A DNA stretch of 64,000 nucleotides, from the NCBI GenBank assembly GCA_964570825.1, contig CAZMZJ010000003.1:1-64000 (forward strand), written 5' to 3'. How positions within the stretch are numbered: the first letter of the stretch is position 1; every line of letters begins with the position of its first letter. A program made the position numbers and the translations under genes. Below are positions 43,852 to 53,103 of this stretch, one piece after another. The notes below the pieces were generated by a model, which ran no database searches, had not been told where the DNA came from, and saw nothing but the letters and a program-made list of their open reading frames with translations. The stretch is from UMGS1002 sp964570825 (GTDB lineage Bacteria > Bacillota > Clostridia > Oscillospirales > CAG-272).

Positions 43852-43937
43852 TTTTTGTCTGACTGTGATAATATGATATCATATTAAAACACAATTTGCT
43901 GCCGCATACAGCTTTATAACATTCCGGAGGAATTACT

Positions 43938-45302
43938 ATGGAATATCGTAAAGAGCATGATTCAATGGGAGAGGTGCTCGTTCCCGCGGACGCGTACTGG
44001 GGTGCTCAGACCGAACGCAGCCGCAACAATTTTAGAATCGGCATCGAAAAAATGCCGCCAGAACTTATACACGCGTTCGCGATAGTTAAAAAGGCGTCTG
44101 CAAACGCAAATTACAGGCTGGGCAAGCTTGACGCCGAGAGGCGCGGACTTATCGCAGGCGTCTGCGACGAAATAATCGGCGGTTCTCTTTGCGACCAGTT
44201 TCCGCTTTCAGTCTGGCAGACCGGCAGCGGCACTCAGACAAACATGAACTTAAATGAAGTCATCGCCAACCGCGGCAACGCTATCGCCGGGAAAAAGCTG
44301 CTGCATCCGAACGACCATGTCAATATGTCGCAAAGCTCGAATGACACATTTCCCACCGCAATGCATATAGCCGCGGTGCTGCAGATTGAAAACGCTCTTT
44401 TCCCAGCCATAGGCAATCTGATATCTGAATTTTTACGTCTTGAGGACGAGAACCGCGGCATCGTTAAAAGCGGACGCACCCACCTTCAGGACGCAACGCC
44501 GATTGCATTTTCACAGGAAATAAGCGGCTGGCGTGCTATGCTCCAGAAAGACCGTGAAATGATAAAATCCTCACTTGCGGGACTGCGCGAGCTGGCGCTC
44601 GGAGGAACTGCAGTCGGGACCGGACTAAACGCTCCTCATGGATTTGCCGAGATGAGCGCCGAGGAAATCACCCGTCTGTCGGGCAGTGAATTTTACAGCG
44701 CTGAGAATAAGTTCCACGCTCTCACCTCAAAGGACGCGCTTGTCTTCACACACGGCGGGCTCAAAGCGCTCGCTGCTGATTTTATGAAAATTGCTAACGA
44801 CATACGTTGGCTCGCGTCCGGGCCGCGCTGCGGTCTTGGTGAAATATCCATTCCCGAAAACGAGCCGGGCAGTTCCATAATGCCCGGAAAGGTCAACCCG
44901 ACTCAGTGCGAGGCGGCAACGATGGTGGCTGTTCAGGTTATGGCGAACGATACCGCCGTGGGGATGGCGGCTTCGCTTGGCAATTTCCAGCTCAATGTTT
45001 TCGTTCCGGTGCTGATTTACAACTTTCTTCAGTCGGTGCGCCTGCTTTCGGACAGCATACGCTCATTCACCGAGCATTGCGTCACAGGTATTAAGGCAAA
45101 CAGGGAAAAAATGCGCGACAATCTCCATAATTCGCTTATGCTTGTGACTGCCTTATCCCCCTACATCGGCTACGAGAACGCGGCAAAGGTTGCAAAAACC
45201 GCATATGAAAAAAACATATCTCTGCGTGAAGCCTGTCTTAGTCTCGGTTATCTTGACGCCGAAAAATTCGACGAGATATTCCGGCCTGAAGAGATGATAT
45301 GA
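43938..45302 (+). CDS. fumC: Class II fumarate hydratase
   Basis: A 454-residue oxygen-stable fumarase interconverting fumarate and malate. Family signatures are intact: QTGSGTQTNMNLNEVIANR, SQSSNDTFPTAMHIA, GRTHLQDATPIAFSQE with the catalytic His, GTAVGTGLN and the mobile loop GSSIMPGKVNPTQ with the catalytic Ser. Aspartase shares these motifs, but the length and the early sequence DSMGEVLVPADAYWGAQTERSR fit fumarase C. GGAGG before ATG 43938. Class II fumarase in an anaerobe is less common than the iron-sulfur type. Monocistronic. Confidence 0.95.
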   Translation: MEYRKEHDSMGEVLVPADAYWGAQTERSRNNFRIGIEKMPPELIHAFAIVKKASANANYRLGKLDAERRGLIAGVCDEIIGGSLCDQFPLSVWQTGSGTQTNMNLNEVIANRGNAIAGKKLLHPNDHVNMSQSSNDTFPTAMHIAAVLQIENALFPAIGNLISEFLRLEDENRGIVKSGRTHLQDATPIAFSQEISGWRAMLQKDREMIKSSLAGLRELALGGTAVGTGLNAPHGFAEMSAEEITRLSGSEFYSAENKFHALTSKDALVFTHGGLKALAADFMKIANDIRWLASGPRCGLGEISIPENEPGSSIMPGKVNPTQCEAATMVAVQVMANDTAVGMAASLGNFQLNVFVPVLIYNFLQSVRLLSDSIRSFTEHCVTGIKANREKMRDNLHNSLMLVTALSPYIGYENAAKVAKTAYEKNISLREACLSLGYLDAEKFDEIFRPEEMI

Positions 45303-45429
45303 TGATATAAATATGCACTCAAAAGCATAAGCTATATTAAATTTGAGGCGCCGCCTTTTATAAAACCAAATAATAATTATACGGTTTCGCTGATAACTGC
45401 TCTTACTCAAAATTGGCTGCGCATTTATT

Positions 45430-45999
45430 TCACAGCCTGTACGGAGGCTCGTTTTTCAGGTCAATTATTCTTCTCATGAATTCAAAAGTATAAAGTATAA
45501 AAGCAAGCAGAACGATAACCGAGACAGCGGCTGTCAGCAGAAGAACCGGCGTATCTTTTAGCCTTATTGCAATCAGAAGTCCCGAATACACATAAAGTGC
45601 TCCGGTCGATATCTTGCCGAACCACATAGAGTTGAACGGGCTTCCACCGGATCGGAGCAGCGCGGCGGAGCAGACCGCCGCGCTTATTTCTTTCGCGGCA
45701 AGAACTATGAAAAGATAGTATGCCTGACGGTATTCCGCCGCAAGACAGATTACGACGGCAAGCTGCGTCAGCTTGTCCGCCAGCGGGTCAAGCATCCTGC
45801 CGAATGCGGTTGTAAGACCGAGCCTGCGCGCCGCCTGTCCGTCAAGCATATCTGAAACTGCCGATATAATCAGTATCAAAAGCGAGGCGACTCTTTCTCC
45901 GGACAGGCTAAGCCATATAAATTCGGGTATTAAAAAAATCCTCAGGTATCCGAAAATATTCGGAAGCGCTCCTGCTTGCTTCAAAAGTGTATTGTCCAT
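45430..45999 (-). CDS. CDP-alcohol phosphatidyltransferase (PgsA-like)
   Basis: A 189-residue membrane enzyme with several helices. The catalytic CDP-alcohol motif D-G-A-R-G-D-D is present as SDMLDGQAARRLGLTTAFGRMLDPLADK, of which the key residues are both DxxDG aspartates, AR, G and the later DxxxD. N-terminal LPNIFGYLRIFLIPEF resembles phosphatidylglycerophosphate synthases. It transfers a phosphatidyl group from CDP-diacylglycerol to an alcohol, most likely glycerol 3-phosphate. Convergent with fumC; the 127-bp gap has no clear terminator. The substrate assignment is tentative. Confidence 0.85.
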   Translation of the reverse strand: MDNTLLKQAGALPNIFGYLRIFLIPEFIWLSLSGERVASLLILIISAVSDMLDGQAARRLGLTTAFGRMLDPLADKLTQLAVVICLAAEYRQAYYLFIVLAAKEISAAVCSAALLRSGGSPFNSMWFGKISTGALYVYSGLLIAIRLKDTPVLLLTAAVSVIVLLAFILYTFEFMRRIIDLKNEPPYRL

Positions 46000-46123
46000 C
46001 TTCCATATCCGTCCTTCATGTTTCTTATAAAAATTATATCCTCAATATAATTCGAGTATACGGCAAAATCAGGCAATATGCAAGTTATAAAATGTATTGT
46101 AATTTATCAGACGATGTGTTAGA

Positions 46124-46735
46124 ATGTTGATAAAGGATTACAGCAAAGGGCGGTGCGTCATCATTCCTAAATCAACAAAACAGACGATAATTGATGCTTT
46201 TATCGCTCAGCTCAACAAAAAACCACTTTACATGATAACAGTTCAGGGAATAGTAAAATCCTGCGGAATTAACCGGAACACGTTTTATTATCATTTCAAG
46301 GACATTTACTCTGTTCTCGACGCAATCTTTGAAATTGACGAGCAGAAACGCTGTGAAATTGAAAACAATTTTGAAGGCCTTGCGGATATTTTCCGCCGCC
46401 GTGCGCGTTTTGCCACCGACAACAGAAAAGCAATTTCGAACCTTTTCAACGTGCTCAACCGAGTCAAGTGTGAAAAATATCTTTACTCCGGCGTGGATTC
46501 GCTCGTAACCGCTTATGTAAGAAAACAGGCTGACGGAATGTCGGTTCCGGAAAATACTATAAAACAGGCCTCGATGCTCTGCAGGTATGTTATTGTCGGA
46601 CTTATAACCGAATGGGTGAACGGCGGAATGAAGGGCGACCTTGAATTTTATATCGACAATGTGATATCATTTTTACGCGGTATCATATGGAACATGCTGA
46701 CAGAAGAGCCGGAAGAAAAGAACGGTTTCAGATAA
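46124..46735 (+). CDS. TetR/AcrR family regulator
   Basis: A transcription factor of up to 203 residues with an N-terminal helix-turn-helix (STKQTIIDAFIAQLNKK, ITVQGIVKSCGINRNTFYYHF) of TetR type and an effector-binding C-terminal domain resembling DhaS-like TetR_C_7. The ATG at 46124 overlaps a plausible -10 box (TAGAAT 46120-46125, with TTGTAA at 46097, 17-bp spacing). If that promoter is used, translation must start later, perhaps at the ATC/ATT codons 46160-46165 just before the conserved region. Probably regulates the neighbouring acyltransferase-fold gene 204 bp downstream. Confidence 0.8.
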   Translation: MLIKDYSKGRCVIIPKSTKQTIIDAFIAQLNKKPLYMITVQGIVKSCGINRNTFYYHFKDIYSVLDAIFEIDEQKRCEIENNFEGLADIFRRRARFATDNRKAISNLFNVLNRVKCEKYLYSGVDSLVTAYVRKQADGMSVPENTIKQASMLCRYVIVGLITEWVNGGMKGDLEFYIDNVISFLRGIIWNMLTEEPEEKNGFR

Positions 46736-46939
46736 TAAAAGCCATGTAAAAGGGCATTATTTCAGACAGGCGGAACGGCTGCGTCGGGTGAAGTCGAGCC
46801 CATAATGTGCCGGATTATTCCTCCGGTGCGGCACACCACGTGCGGTGCTGTTTTTACAGCGCGAGCCGGAGCTTAAATTCATCGTTGAAGCCAAACGCAC
46901 AAAGCCGTCATGCTGATAAATAAAATACAGGAGAATTAT

Positions 46940-47908
46940 ATGACAGAAATGGATAAGGAGACAAACCTGCTTGAAACGGAATGCGATACTGCGGCAGCTT
47001 CATCTCCCGCGGCGGCTGTTCCTGGCGTTAAAAAGAGAAGACGCAGAAAGTTCGGCGACCGGCGCGATGGCCGCAGGCTCCGCACCCTCTACCCGATGAA
47101 CTATATGATGCCGTATATCATGGCAAAACGTTCGGATGCCTGCAACACGTTTGCCGACAGCTTTTGCATAACCAAGACCGACGCTTTCTGCCGACGCAAA
47201 ATCAAGGAAGGGATGCAGAATTTCAGCATTCTGCATGTTATTATTGCCGCATATGTCAGGACGATTTCACAGCGCCCCGCGATCAACCGCTTTGTCAGCG
47301 GCCAGAAAATTTATTCGCGCAACAATATCGAAGTGGTTATGACCATCAAGCGCACGATGTCGCTCGATACTCCGGATACATGCATAAAAGTCGTTTTTGA
47401 ACCTACGGACACGGTTGACGATGTTTACAGAAAATTCAACAAAAAAGTTATTGAAAACTCTAAACTCAATGAAACAAGTTCGTTCGACCGGCTTGCCAAG
47501 GGTTTGACTCTCATTCCGGGACTTTTCCTGCGCTGGACTGTAAAGTTTCTTTCTTTTCTTGACTATTTCGGCTGGCTTCCGAAAAAGCTCACCGACCTCA
47601 GTCCCTTCCATGGTTCAATGATTATTACAAGCATGGGTTCTCTCGGAATCAAACCTATTTATCATCATATATATGATTTTGGAAATCTTCCGGTCTTTCT
47701 GGCATACGGCGCAAAGAGAACCGAGAATGAAATCGACGGAGAAGGGAACGTTTTTAAGAGGAAATATATAGACCTTAAGGCAGTGACTGACGAACGGATA
47801 TGCGACGGCTACTATTATGCCTCGGCGTTCAAAATGTTCAAAAAACTTGTTGAGAATCCGAATGTTCTCGAAACGCCGCCAGAGGTTGTTTATGAAGATA
47901 TTGACTGA
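46940..47908 (+). CDS. Stand-alone E2-type acyltransferase-fold protein
   Basis: A 322-residue protein with the catalytic fold of 2-oxoacid dehydrogenase E2/chloramphenicol acetyltransferase. Family features are HVIIAAYVRTISQRPAINRFV, DLSPFHGSMIITSMGSLGI and, at the active site, DERICDGYYYASAF. There is no lipoyl domain and no E1/E3 genes nearby. Where E2 and CAT have His in H-x-x-x-D-G, this protein has Glu (E-R-I-C-D-G). It starts with about 60 polar, Arg-rich residues. ATG 46940 has AGGAGA 5 nt upstream; an earlier ATG (46910) lacks one. It may be a CoA- or acyl-binding protein rather than an active enzyme. Pairs with the TetR gene. Confidence 0.8.
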   Translation: MTEMDKETNLLETECDTAAASSPAAAVPGVKKRRRRKFGDRRDGRRLRTLYPMNYMMPYIMAKRSDACNTFADSFCITKTDAFCRRKIKEGMQNFSILHVIIAAYVRTISQRPAINRFVSGQKIYSRNNIEVVMTIKRTMSLDTPDTCIKVVFEPTDTVDDVYRKFNKKVIENSKLNETSSFDRLAKGLTLIPGLFLRWTVKFLSFLDYFGWLPKKLTDLSPFHGSMIITSMGSLGIKPIYHHIYDFGNLPVFLAYGAKRTENEIDGEGNVFKRKYIDLKAVTDERICDGYYYASAFKMFKKLVENPNVLETPPEVVYEDID

Positions 47909-47945
47909 CTACAGACAGGTGCTTCATTCAATGAGGCACCTGATT

Positions 47946-49364
47946 TTATATTTTTATCGGTAAAAGACGCCTGAGTTCGCCTCGGCGGATAAATAAATAT
48001 GCGGAATAAAATAATGCATATGCGAAGAATGCGGCGATATCTGGCAGCAGGAGGGACGCGGCGATGAATACTACCGACGCCGAGGCATCGTCAAGAAGTG
48101 CTGTGAACACATCCCGGCGTCCCCCCCCATCGGCACTGCGGAAATCTGACATATAACAGTGCGCTGCAGAGGACAGAACCGCGCTGATGAGCACGGCTGT
48201 GACGCTTCTCAAAACGAACGCCGAGAAAAAGCAGAGCAGAGCGCTGAGTCCCGCCGAAAGCAGGTTGGCTTTCAAAAGACGCTTCTCCATACGGCTGACC
48301 TTAAGATAAGTCTGGTTTATTAACTGCGTTTTACCCTCGAAAAGACAAAACGGGAGAATAAAAGCAAGGCAATTTATCCGCAGAGCATATTGCGGAAGAA
48401 ATGCTTCGACCGCAAGTTTTACAGGAAGGTATAAAAGAAACAGCGCCGGCAGCGCGATTCCTGCGGCTGAGCGCATACGCTCAACTATCCGACGACGGGT
48501 TTCATCATTCTCGCGGCGCATAGACGGGAAGATAACCATTCCAAACTGAGCAGCGAATTGAAGAAAAAGTACTGATAAAGTCATGACAAAGGATATGCGC
48601 CCGAATTCAGCATCCCCGAAGCCGAGTATTATTGCAACCCGCGCCGCGCCGCCTACAAACTGTCCCGATAAATTTGCCCAGAGCAGTTTTGAGCCTGCGG
48701 CAATATCGGCGATTGTTTCATTGCTGAATAACTTCCTGCCGGCTTCAGCAGGCATACGACGCATAGGGGCGAAAACTATCTCACGGTTCTTAATAACACA
48801 ATATACAAGCGAAATCAATTTTGCCGCGATGCTCGCAGCGATATATGCCGTAAAATTCCCGGTTCCAGACATAGCTGCTGCGGCGGCAAATACAGCGAAC
48901 GCGGCTCTGTCGGTTACCGTTGACATTGAATATTCCGGCGTCCTGCCGGTTGCCTGGAGAATATACCCGAGATATGCCGCGGCGTTGAAGAACGGCATAT
49001 AAACAAGAGCAAGACACAGTACCGCCGGCCTGCCGGAAAAACCAAAGATAAGAATAATAAAAAAGGCGGCGCTCAACGCAAACAACGTCTGGAAAAATAA
49101 CATCCGTCTGAACTGGCGCCCGAGCCGGTAAAAGTCCAGCTCGCAGTATTTCAACCCGCCAAGGCGCAAATATACTCCGTCGCACAAACCAAGATGAAAA
49201 AGCCCGGAATATGATCCGGCAAGAGAGTAAATCTGCCAAAGCCCGTAGCCGGCGGCGTCAAGATCTCCCGCCAACAGAAATACGGTGAGCGCGCTGACCG
49301 CTGCCGTTATTCCCTGGGCGCCAAAGGCAGCGGCGACGGCTTTTATCAGTTTTCTCCTGTCCAT
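47946..49364 (-). CDS. Polysaccharide flippase-like membrane protein (MOP/Wzx type)
   Basis: A 472-residue integral membrane protein with 12 or more hydrophobic helices, and the N-terminal pattern AFGAQGITAAVSALTVF ... AAGYGLWQIYSLAG ... LGLCDGVYLRLGG typical of Wzx/RfbX polysaccharide flippases in the MOP superfamily. It would move a lipid-linked oligosaccharide across the membrane. It lies 51 nt after the sugar transferase gene on the same strand, probably as an operon. A plus-strand reading inside it is an artefact. Confidence 0.85.
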   Translation of the reverse strand: MDRRKLIKAVAAAFGAQGITAAVSALTVFLLAGDLDAAGYGLWQIYSLAGSYSGLFHLGLCDGVYLRLGGLKYCELDFYRLGRQFRRMLFFQTLFALSAAFFIILIFGFSGRPAVLCLALVYMPFFNAAAYLGYILQATGRTPEYSMSTVTDRAAFAVFAAAAAMSGTGNFTAYIAASIAAKLISLVYCVIKNREIVFAPMRRMPAEAGRKLFSNETIADIAAGSKLLWANLSGQFVGGAARVAIILGFGDAEFGRISFVMTLSVLFLQFAAQFGMVIFPSMRRENDETRRRIVERMRSAAGIALPALFLLYLPVKLAVEAFLPQYALRINCLAFILPFCLFEGKTQLINQTYLKVSRMEKRLLKANLLSAGLSALLCFFSAFVLRSVTAVLISAVLSSAAHCYMSDFRSADGGGRRDVFTALLDDASASVVFIAASLLLPDIAAFFAYALFYSAYLFIRRGELRRLLPIKI

Positions 49365-49415
49365 TCTGTCTGCCTGTCCCCTTAATACATACGGATTTCA
49401 AAGAAGCATATCAGG

Positions 49416-50087
49416 TTATTTTTCGGCGCGGCCCTCCCTTATGCCGCGGCAGGAGAGTACGCTGACAAGAGTACAGCAGAGCAGCTTTATGTCAAACAAA
49501 AGCGACATACGCTCGATATACTGGGCGTCAAGCGCAGCTTTCCGCCGGTCAGACAGGCAATCGCGTCCGCGAACCTGCGCGAGTCCGGTGATTCCCGGCT
49601 TTACAGAATATACACCGAGACTTGCGCGAAGCGATATCAGTTCGGTTTCACCGGTTATCACCGGCCGCGGACCGACCAGACTCATTTCACCCTTTAGTAC
49701 ATTGAAAAGCTGCGGCAGCTCGTCTATGCTCATTTTTCGCAAAGCCGCACCGACGCGCGTAATATACAGTTCGGGATTTTCGAGCTTCGCGGTAGCGCAG
49801 TCATGCGGAGCGTTGCTTTTCATTGTTCTGAATTTATAGCATGTAAACGGCTTCATACAGGCTCCCATACGCGTCTGTCGGAAAATCACATTTCCGCCGC
49901 CTTCGATTTTTATAGCAAGGGCGGCGGCAAGCATCGGGAGAGCCGCCACAAGAAGCATGACTGAAGCGCCTATTATATCAAAAAACCGCTTGCATATTCC
50001 GCCATACCAATGTGCAGGACTGTAGCGGCAAGACACCGCTGTTTTATTTTCAACCGACTGTCTGCGGCTGAAGCTTGTTTCGTCCAT
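49416..50087 (-). CDS. Undecaprenyl-phosphate sugar-1-phosphate transferase
   Basis: A 223-residue initiating sugar transferase (polyprenyl-phosphate hexose-1-phosphate transferase family, WbaP/EpsL type). One membrane helix (SVMLLVAALPMLAAALAI) anchors a catalytic domain with FRQTRMG, YKFRTMK, SIDELPQL and LVGPRP, the full family signature. It starts synthesis of an extracellular or capsular polysaccharide. ATG 50087 has GAGG 8 nt upstream; a GTG 21 nt earlier lacks this. The next gene is a flippase, but no polymerase or glycosyltransferases follow. Confidence 0.93.
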   Translation of the reverse strand: MDETSFSRRQSVENKTAVSCRYSPAHWYGGICKRFFDIIGASVMLLVAALPMLAAALAIKIEGGGNVIFRQTRMGACMKPFTCYKFRTMKSNAPHDCATAKLENPELYITRVGAALRKMSIDELPQLFNVLKGEMSLVGPRPVITGETELISLRASLGVYSVKPGITGLAQVRGRDCLSDRRKAALDAQYIERMSLLFDIKLLCCTLVSVLSCRGIREGRAEK

Positions 50088-50220
50088 ATCAGAGCCTCGC
50101 AATAGCACGATTAGCGGTAAAAAAAGATTATGCCAAAGGAGTTCACGCCCTCAGCGTATTTTTGAACGTCATATTATATTCTTTTTTGCAAACAATGCTT
50201 TTATACATAATAAAGACCAG

Positions 50221-50259
50221 AAAAAGATGCTGCCGCTTAACAAAAAAGCGGCAGCATCT
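50221..50259 (-). terminator. Terminator of the AraC gene
   Basis: A 14-bp stem (50225-50238 with 50246-50259) 5 nt beyond the AraC stop; on the minus strand it is followed by T5. The 50088-50220 stretch upstream of the sugar transferase shows no clear promoter. Confidence 0.85.
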
Positions 50260-50263
50260 GTAT

Positions 50264-51022
50264 TTATTTATTTTTTTGTTCAATGATCATTTTACGGTAT
50301 TCTCCCGGAGTCATTTTATGTATTTTTTTGAACATTGCATTAAACTGCGACGCCGAACCGAACCCGCATAAACTGGCAATATTCTCGATTTTTTCATCTC
50401 CCGCGAGCAGCTGCTTCGCGGTTTTGAAACGGTTGAACAGGATCATCTGCTTGGGCGAAATGCCGAAACGCTCTTTGAAAATATGTCTGAAGCGGTCTGT
50501 ACTGTATCCGACGGATGCCGCAAGCTCATCAAGCTTTATGTCGGTATTGTAATAATCGCAGATGTACCGGCAGGCGCTCTCAAGCGAAGGATTTTTACCC
50601 GAAACGACCTCATACCCGGCGCTCAACTGCCCGGACAGCTTTAACAGTAATATCTGAAGATAAAGACTTGCCGCCGACTGATTTATTGGATTGCGTAATG
50701 AAAATTCCGACATGGTTTTTTGGGCAAGCTCCGACATAATTTCATCGCAGGCATACATTCCCTCGGTGCAGCCGACACTTCCGGGATTGAAATCGATAAA
50801 TACAAGGTCGCTTTCGCAATCATTATACTCTGTATGTCTTACTTTGGGCGGAATCAGAATAATGCTGTTGCCGCAGTATTTATATAACCGCGCGTCAGTT
50901 TCAACTCTGCCGAAACCGGAGATATAACAAACGAGCTCCCATGTTTCATGGCTGTGAGCGACAGTTATGTTTCCTGATGAACGCAGGCGGTGCAAGGAAT
51001 AAACTATTTCCGGCAAATTCAT
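50264..51022 (-). CDS. AraC family transcriptional regulator
   Basis: A 252-residue regulator. The N-terminal half is a cupin-like sensor (VAHSHETWELVCYISG; NSIILIPPKVRHTE). The C-terminal half has the two AraC helix-turn-helix motifs (LDELAASVGYSTDRFRHIFKERFGISP and the GFGSASQFNAMFKKIHKMTPGEYRK signature). Strong SD AAGGAGG before ATG 51022. It is transcribed divergently from the solute-binding lipoprotein at 51239 and probably senses a sugar to control that gene. Confidence 0.93.
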   Translation of the reverse strand: MNLPEIVYSLHRLRSSGNITVAHSHETWELVCYISGFGRVETDARLYKYCGNSIILIPPKVRHTEYNDCESDLVFIDFNPGSVGCTEGMYACDEIMSELAQKTMSEFSLRNPINQSAASLYLQILLLKLSGQLSAGYEVVSGKNPSLESACRYICDYYNTDIKLDELAASVGYSTDRFRHIFKERFGISPKQMILFNRFKTAKQLLAGDEKIENIASLCGFGSASQFNAMFKKIHKMTPGEYRKMIIEQKNK

Positions 51023-51053
51023 GCAACAGCCTCCTTTCCGGATTTCTAAGATA

Positions 51054-51081
51054 ATTATACAACTAATTTTCCATATGTCAA
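51054..51081 (-). promoter_or_regulatory. Promoter of the AraC gene
   Basis: Minus strand TTGACA (51081-51076), 16-bp spacer, TATAAT (51059-51054). Confidence 0.8.
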
Positions 51082-51140
51082 TGACAATTGCATATTTCGG
51101 CTGCTTATTTTATAATTTCGGCTGTTATCTTCTTGTCCGA

Positions 51141-51169
51141 TTGAACAATATTTTCAACTGCTGTATAAT
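51141..51169 (+). promoter_or_regulatory. Promoter of the second solute-binding lipoprotein
   Basis: TTGAAC (51141-51146), 17-bp spacer, TATAAT (51164-51169), 70 bp before ATG 51239. Some 60 bp separate the -35 regions of this and the AraC promoter, room for AraC sites, though no half-sites are obvious. Confidence 0.65.
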
Positions 51170-51238
51170 CAGCATAGTTAATAATGCCTGTTGTGTGAAA
51201 ACATATTGGTACACTAAAGAAAGGAATGAAAACGGTCT

Positions 51239-52729
51239 ATGAAAAAAATTTTGGCGCTAATTCTTGCAGTTGTGACGGTGGCGTTTGTCCTTGCAGCGTG
51301 CGCCGATACAAAAGGCGGCACAGAGGTAACAACCCAAAATCAAATTGATTCCAAGAGCAGCGATTCCGTAACCGAAACAGAGGCATCGACAGTTGATGCA
51401 AACGGTTATATGCTCGATAATCTTCCGGACAATCTGAATTTCGGAACAACCGTAACGATCATGTACTGGTCTGACGTTGAAAAACCTGAGTTCAAGGTTG
51501 ACGACCTCACGGGAGAAATAGTGAACGACGCAATTTATAACCGCAATCTTGAAACGGAAAACCGTCTCGGCATAAAGTTAAACTGGGTTGGCACTCCCGG
51601 CAACTATCAAAACCAGGCAACCTTCATCACACAGGCTCAGAACAGTATTAACGCAGGCGGAGACTATGATATATTTGCCGGATACAGCATGACGGGTGCG
51701 ACGCTTGCCGTCAAGGGTTTTGCGCAGAACCTTATGAATCTCAATTATCTTGATTTCGATATGCCGTGGTGGCCTGAATCTCTTATAGGCAAGGCGACAA
51801 TCAACGGCAAGCTATATTTTGCTTCGGGCGATATTTCCACAAATATGCTTCATATGATGTATGCCGTCTTCTTCAACAAGCAGATGATAATCGACTATAA
51901 CCTTGAAAGCCCCTATGAGCTTGTTGACAGCGGCCGGTGGACATACGGCAAAATGTTTGAAATGGGAACCGGCATTTACTCCGATCTCAATGGCGACAAT
52001 AAAGCCGACACGTCTGACAGATATGGCTTCTGCACAGCTAACATACATTTCGATGCTCTGTTTACCGGAGCCGATCTGAATACTGTTGAAAAAGATGCAA
52101 ACGACCGGCTTGTCATGTCCCCCACCTTCAATTCCGAACGCACAGTAAAACTTCTTGAGGATATCTGCAACTACATGTGGGTAAGCGGCGATGCATATTA
52201 CGGCTCGACAGGCCAAGTTTTCTCGCTCGGCAACACCTTATTTACTCTTGACCGTTCGTATATGGCCTTAAACAACAAAGACCAACTGACGTTCGAGTAT
52301 GGCATTGTCCCTGTTCCCAAATTTGACGAAGCTCAGGAAAAATATGTCACATGTCTCGGCTTCCCCTATACAATGTACGCGATTTCATCTGCCAGCAGAA
52401 ATACCGAAGCCGCCGCTGCAACGCTCGAGTGTCTCTCATCCGAAGGCTTCAGAATGACAACACCCATGCTGTTTGAAACAACGATGAAATACAAATACAC
52501 TTCGGATAACGATTCGGCTCGCATGTACGACATAATCCGTTCGAGCGTCAGTATTGATATCGGACGAATATTCACAACTGAGCTTCAAAACCTTTCGTAT
52601 TCAATCTTCCGCGACTCATGCGTTAACAATGCCGCATCCTCATGGGCCACTAAGTTCAAATCAAGCAGCAAAATATTTGAAAAAGCACTTGAGAAAATCA
52701 ACACCAGCCTTACAAATCTCTCAAATTGA
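51239..52729 (+). CDS. Extracellular solute-binding lipoprotein, orphan
   Basis: A 496-residue paralogue of the protein at 2156. Signal peptide with lipobox VLAAC (Cys21), acidic/Ser-Thr tether, then LPDNLNFGTTVTIMYW and GEIVNDAIYNRNLETENRLGI-like block. A Dxn-type stretch SDLNGDNKADTSDRYGF and YGIVPVPKFDE match corresponding parts of the first protein, and the ends (SSKIFEKALEKINTSLTNL) align too. No permease or ATPase is adjacent. Control by the divergent AraC gene is likely. SD is weak (GAAAGGAA about 15 nt upstream). Binding-lipoprotein role likely; ligand unknown. Confidence 0.82.
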   Translation: MKKILALILAVVTVAFVLAACADTKGGTEVTTQNQIDSKSSDSVTETEASTVDANGYMLDNLPDNLNFGTTVTIMYWSDVEKPEFKVDDLTGEIVNDAIYNRNLETENRLGIKLNWVGTPGNYQNQATFITQAQNSINAGGDYDIFAGYSMTGATLAVKGFAQNLMNLNYLDFDMPWWPESLIGKATINGKLYFASGDISTNMLHMMYAVFFNKQMIIDYNLESPYELVDSGRWTYGKMFEMGTGIYSDLNGDNKADTSDRYGFCTANIHFDALFTGADLNTVEKDANDRLVMSPTFNSERTVKLLEDICNYMWVSGDAYYGSTGQVFSLGNTLFTLDRSYMALNNKDQLTFEYGIVPVPKFDEAQEKYVTCLGFPYTMYAISSASRNTEAAAATLECLSSEGFRMTTPMLFETTMKYKYTSDNDSARMYDIIRSSVSIDIGRIFTTELQNLSYSIFRDSCVNNAASSWATKFKSSSKIFEKALEKINTSLTNLSN

Positions 52730-52773
52730 TTAGTTTAGTTAATAAATAACCAGTACGCCCGGGCGGGCATGAT

Positions 52774-52841
52774 ATAATCCCCTTAGAACAGACATATGAA
52801 ATTGTAAATTTCATAACTGCGCTAAGGGGATTATTGTCTGT
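52774..52841. other. Structured intergenic element, pseudoknot-like
   Basis: Outer arms of 13 bp (52774-52786 with 52822-52834) enclose an 8-bp hairpin (52796-52803 with 52807-52814). A third pair, ACAGACA (52788-52794) with TGTCTGT (52835-52841), has one strand inside and one outside the outer stem, which is H-type pseudoknot topology. It follows the lipoprotein gene and might be its terminator, but there is no T-run. No mobile-element ends recognised. Confidence 0.6.
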
Positions 52842-52884
52842 GACAGGAATGAAAAGAAATATTGCAAAGGATAGGAGTGGCAAA

Positions 52885-52950
52885 ATGCACGAGATTATTT
52901 TTCTTGCGGTACCGCATCTATCAAAGGCTAATAACAAGTGCGGTTTTTGA
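52885..52950 (+). CDS. Possible 21-residue small peptide
   Basis: ATG 52885 preceded by AGGAG at 7-nt spacing opens a 21-codon reading (HEIIFLAVPHLSK..) ending at TGA 52950. The ribosome-binding site is better than that of many real genes here, but with so few codons chance is hard to exclude. No family recognised. The rest of 52842-53103 is A/T-rich with nothing else supported. Confidence 0.25.
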   Translation: MHEIIFLAVPHLSKANNKCGF

Positions 52951-53103
52951 TAATTTAAGGCAAAATGCTGAAAACTAATGATAACATAAACTGTCTTTTA
53001 TTTTTTGAGCGTTTTTTGCTTAACCGATGTTCTGCTATATGTATTTTATATAAATAACGGGTGATGGAATATCTTCGGAAATATATTAAGTCGGACATTT
53101 ACA

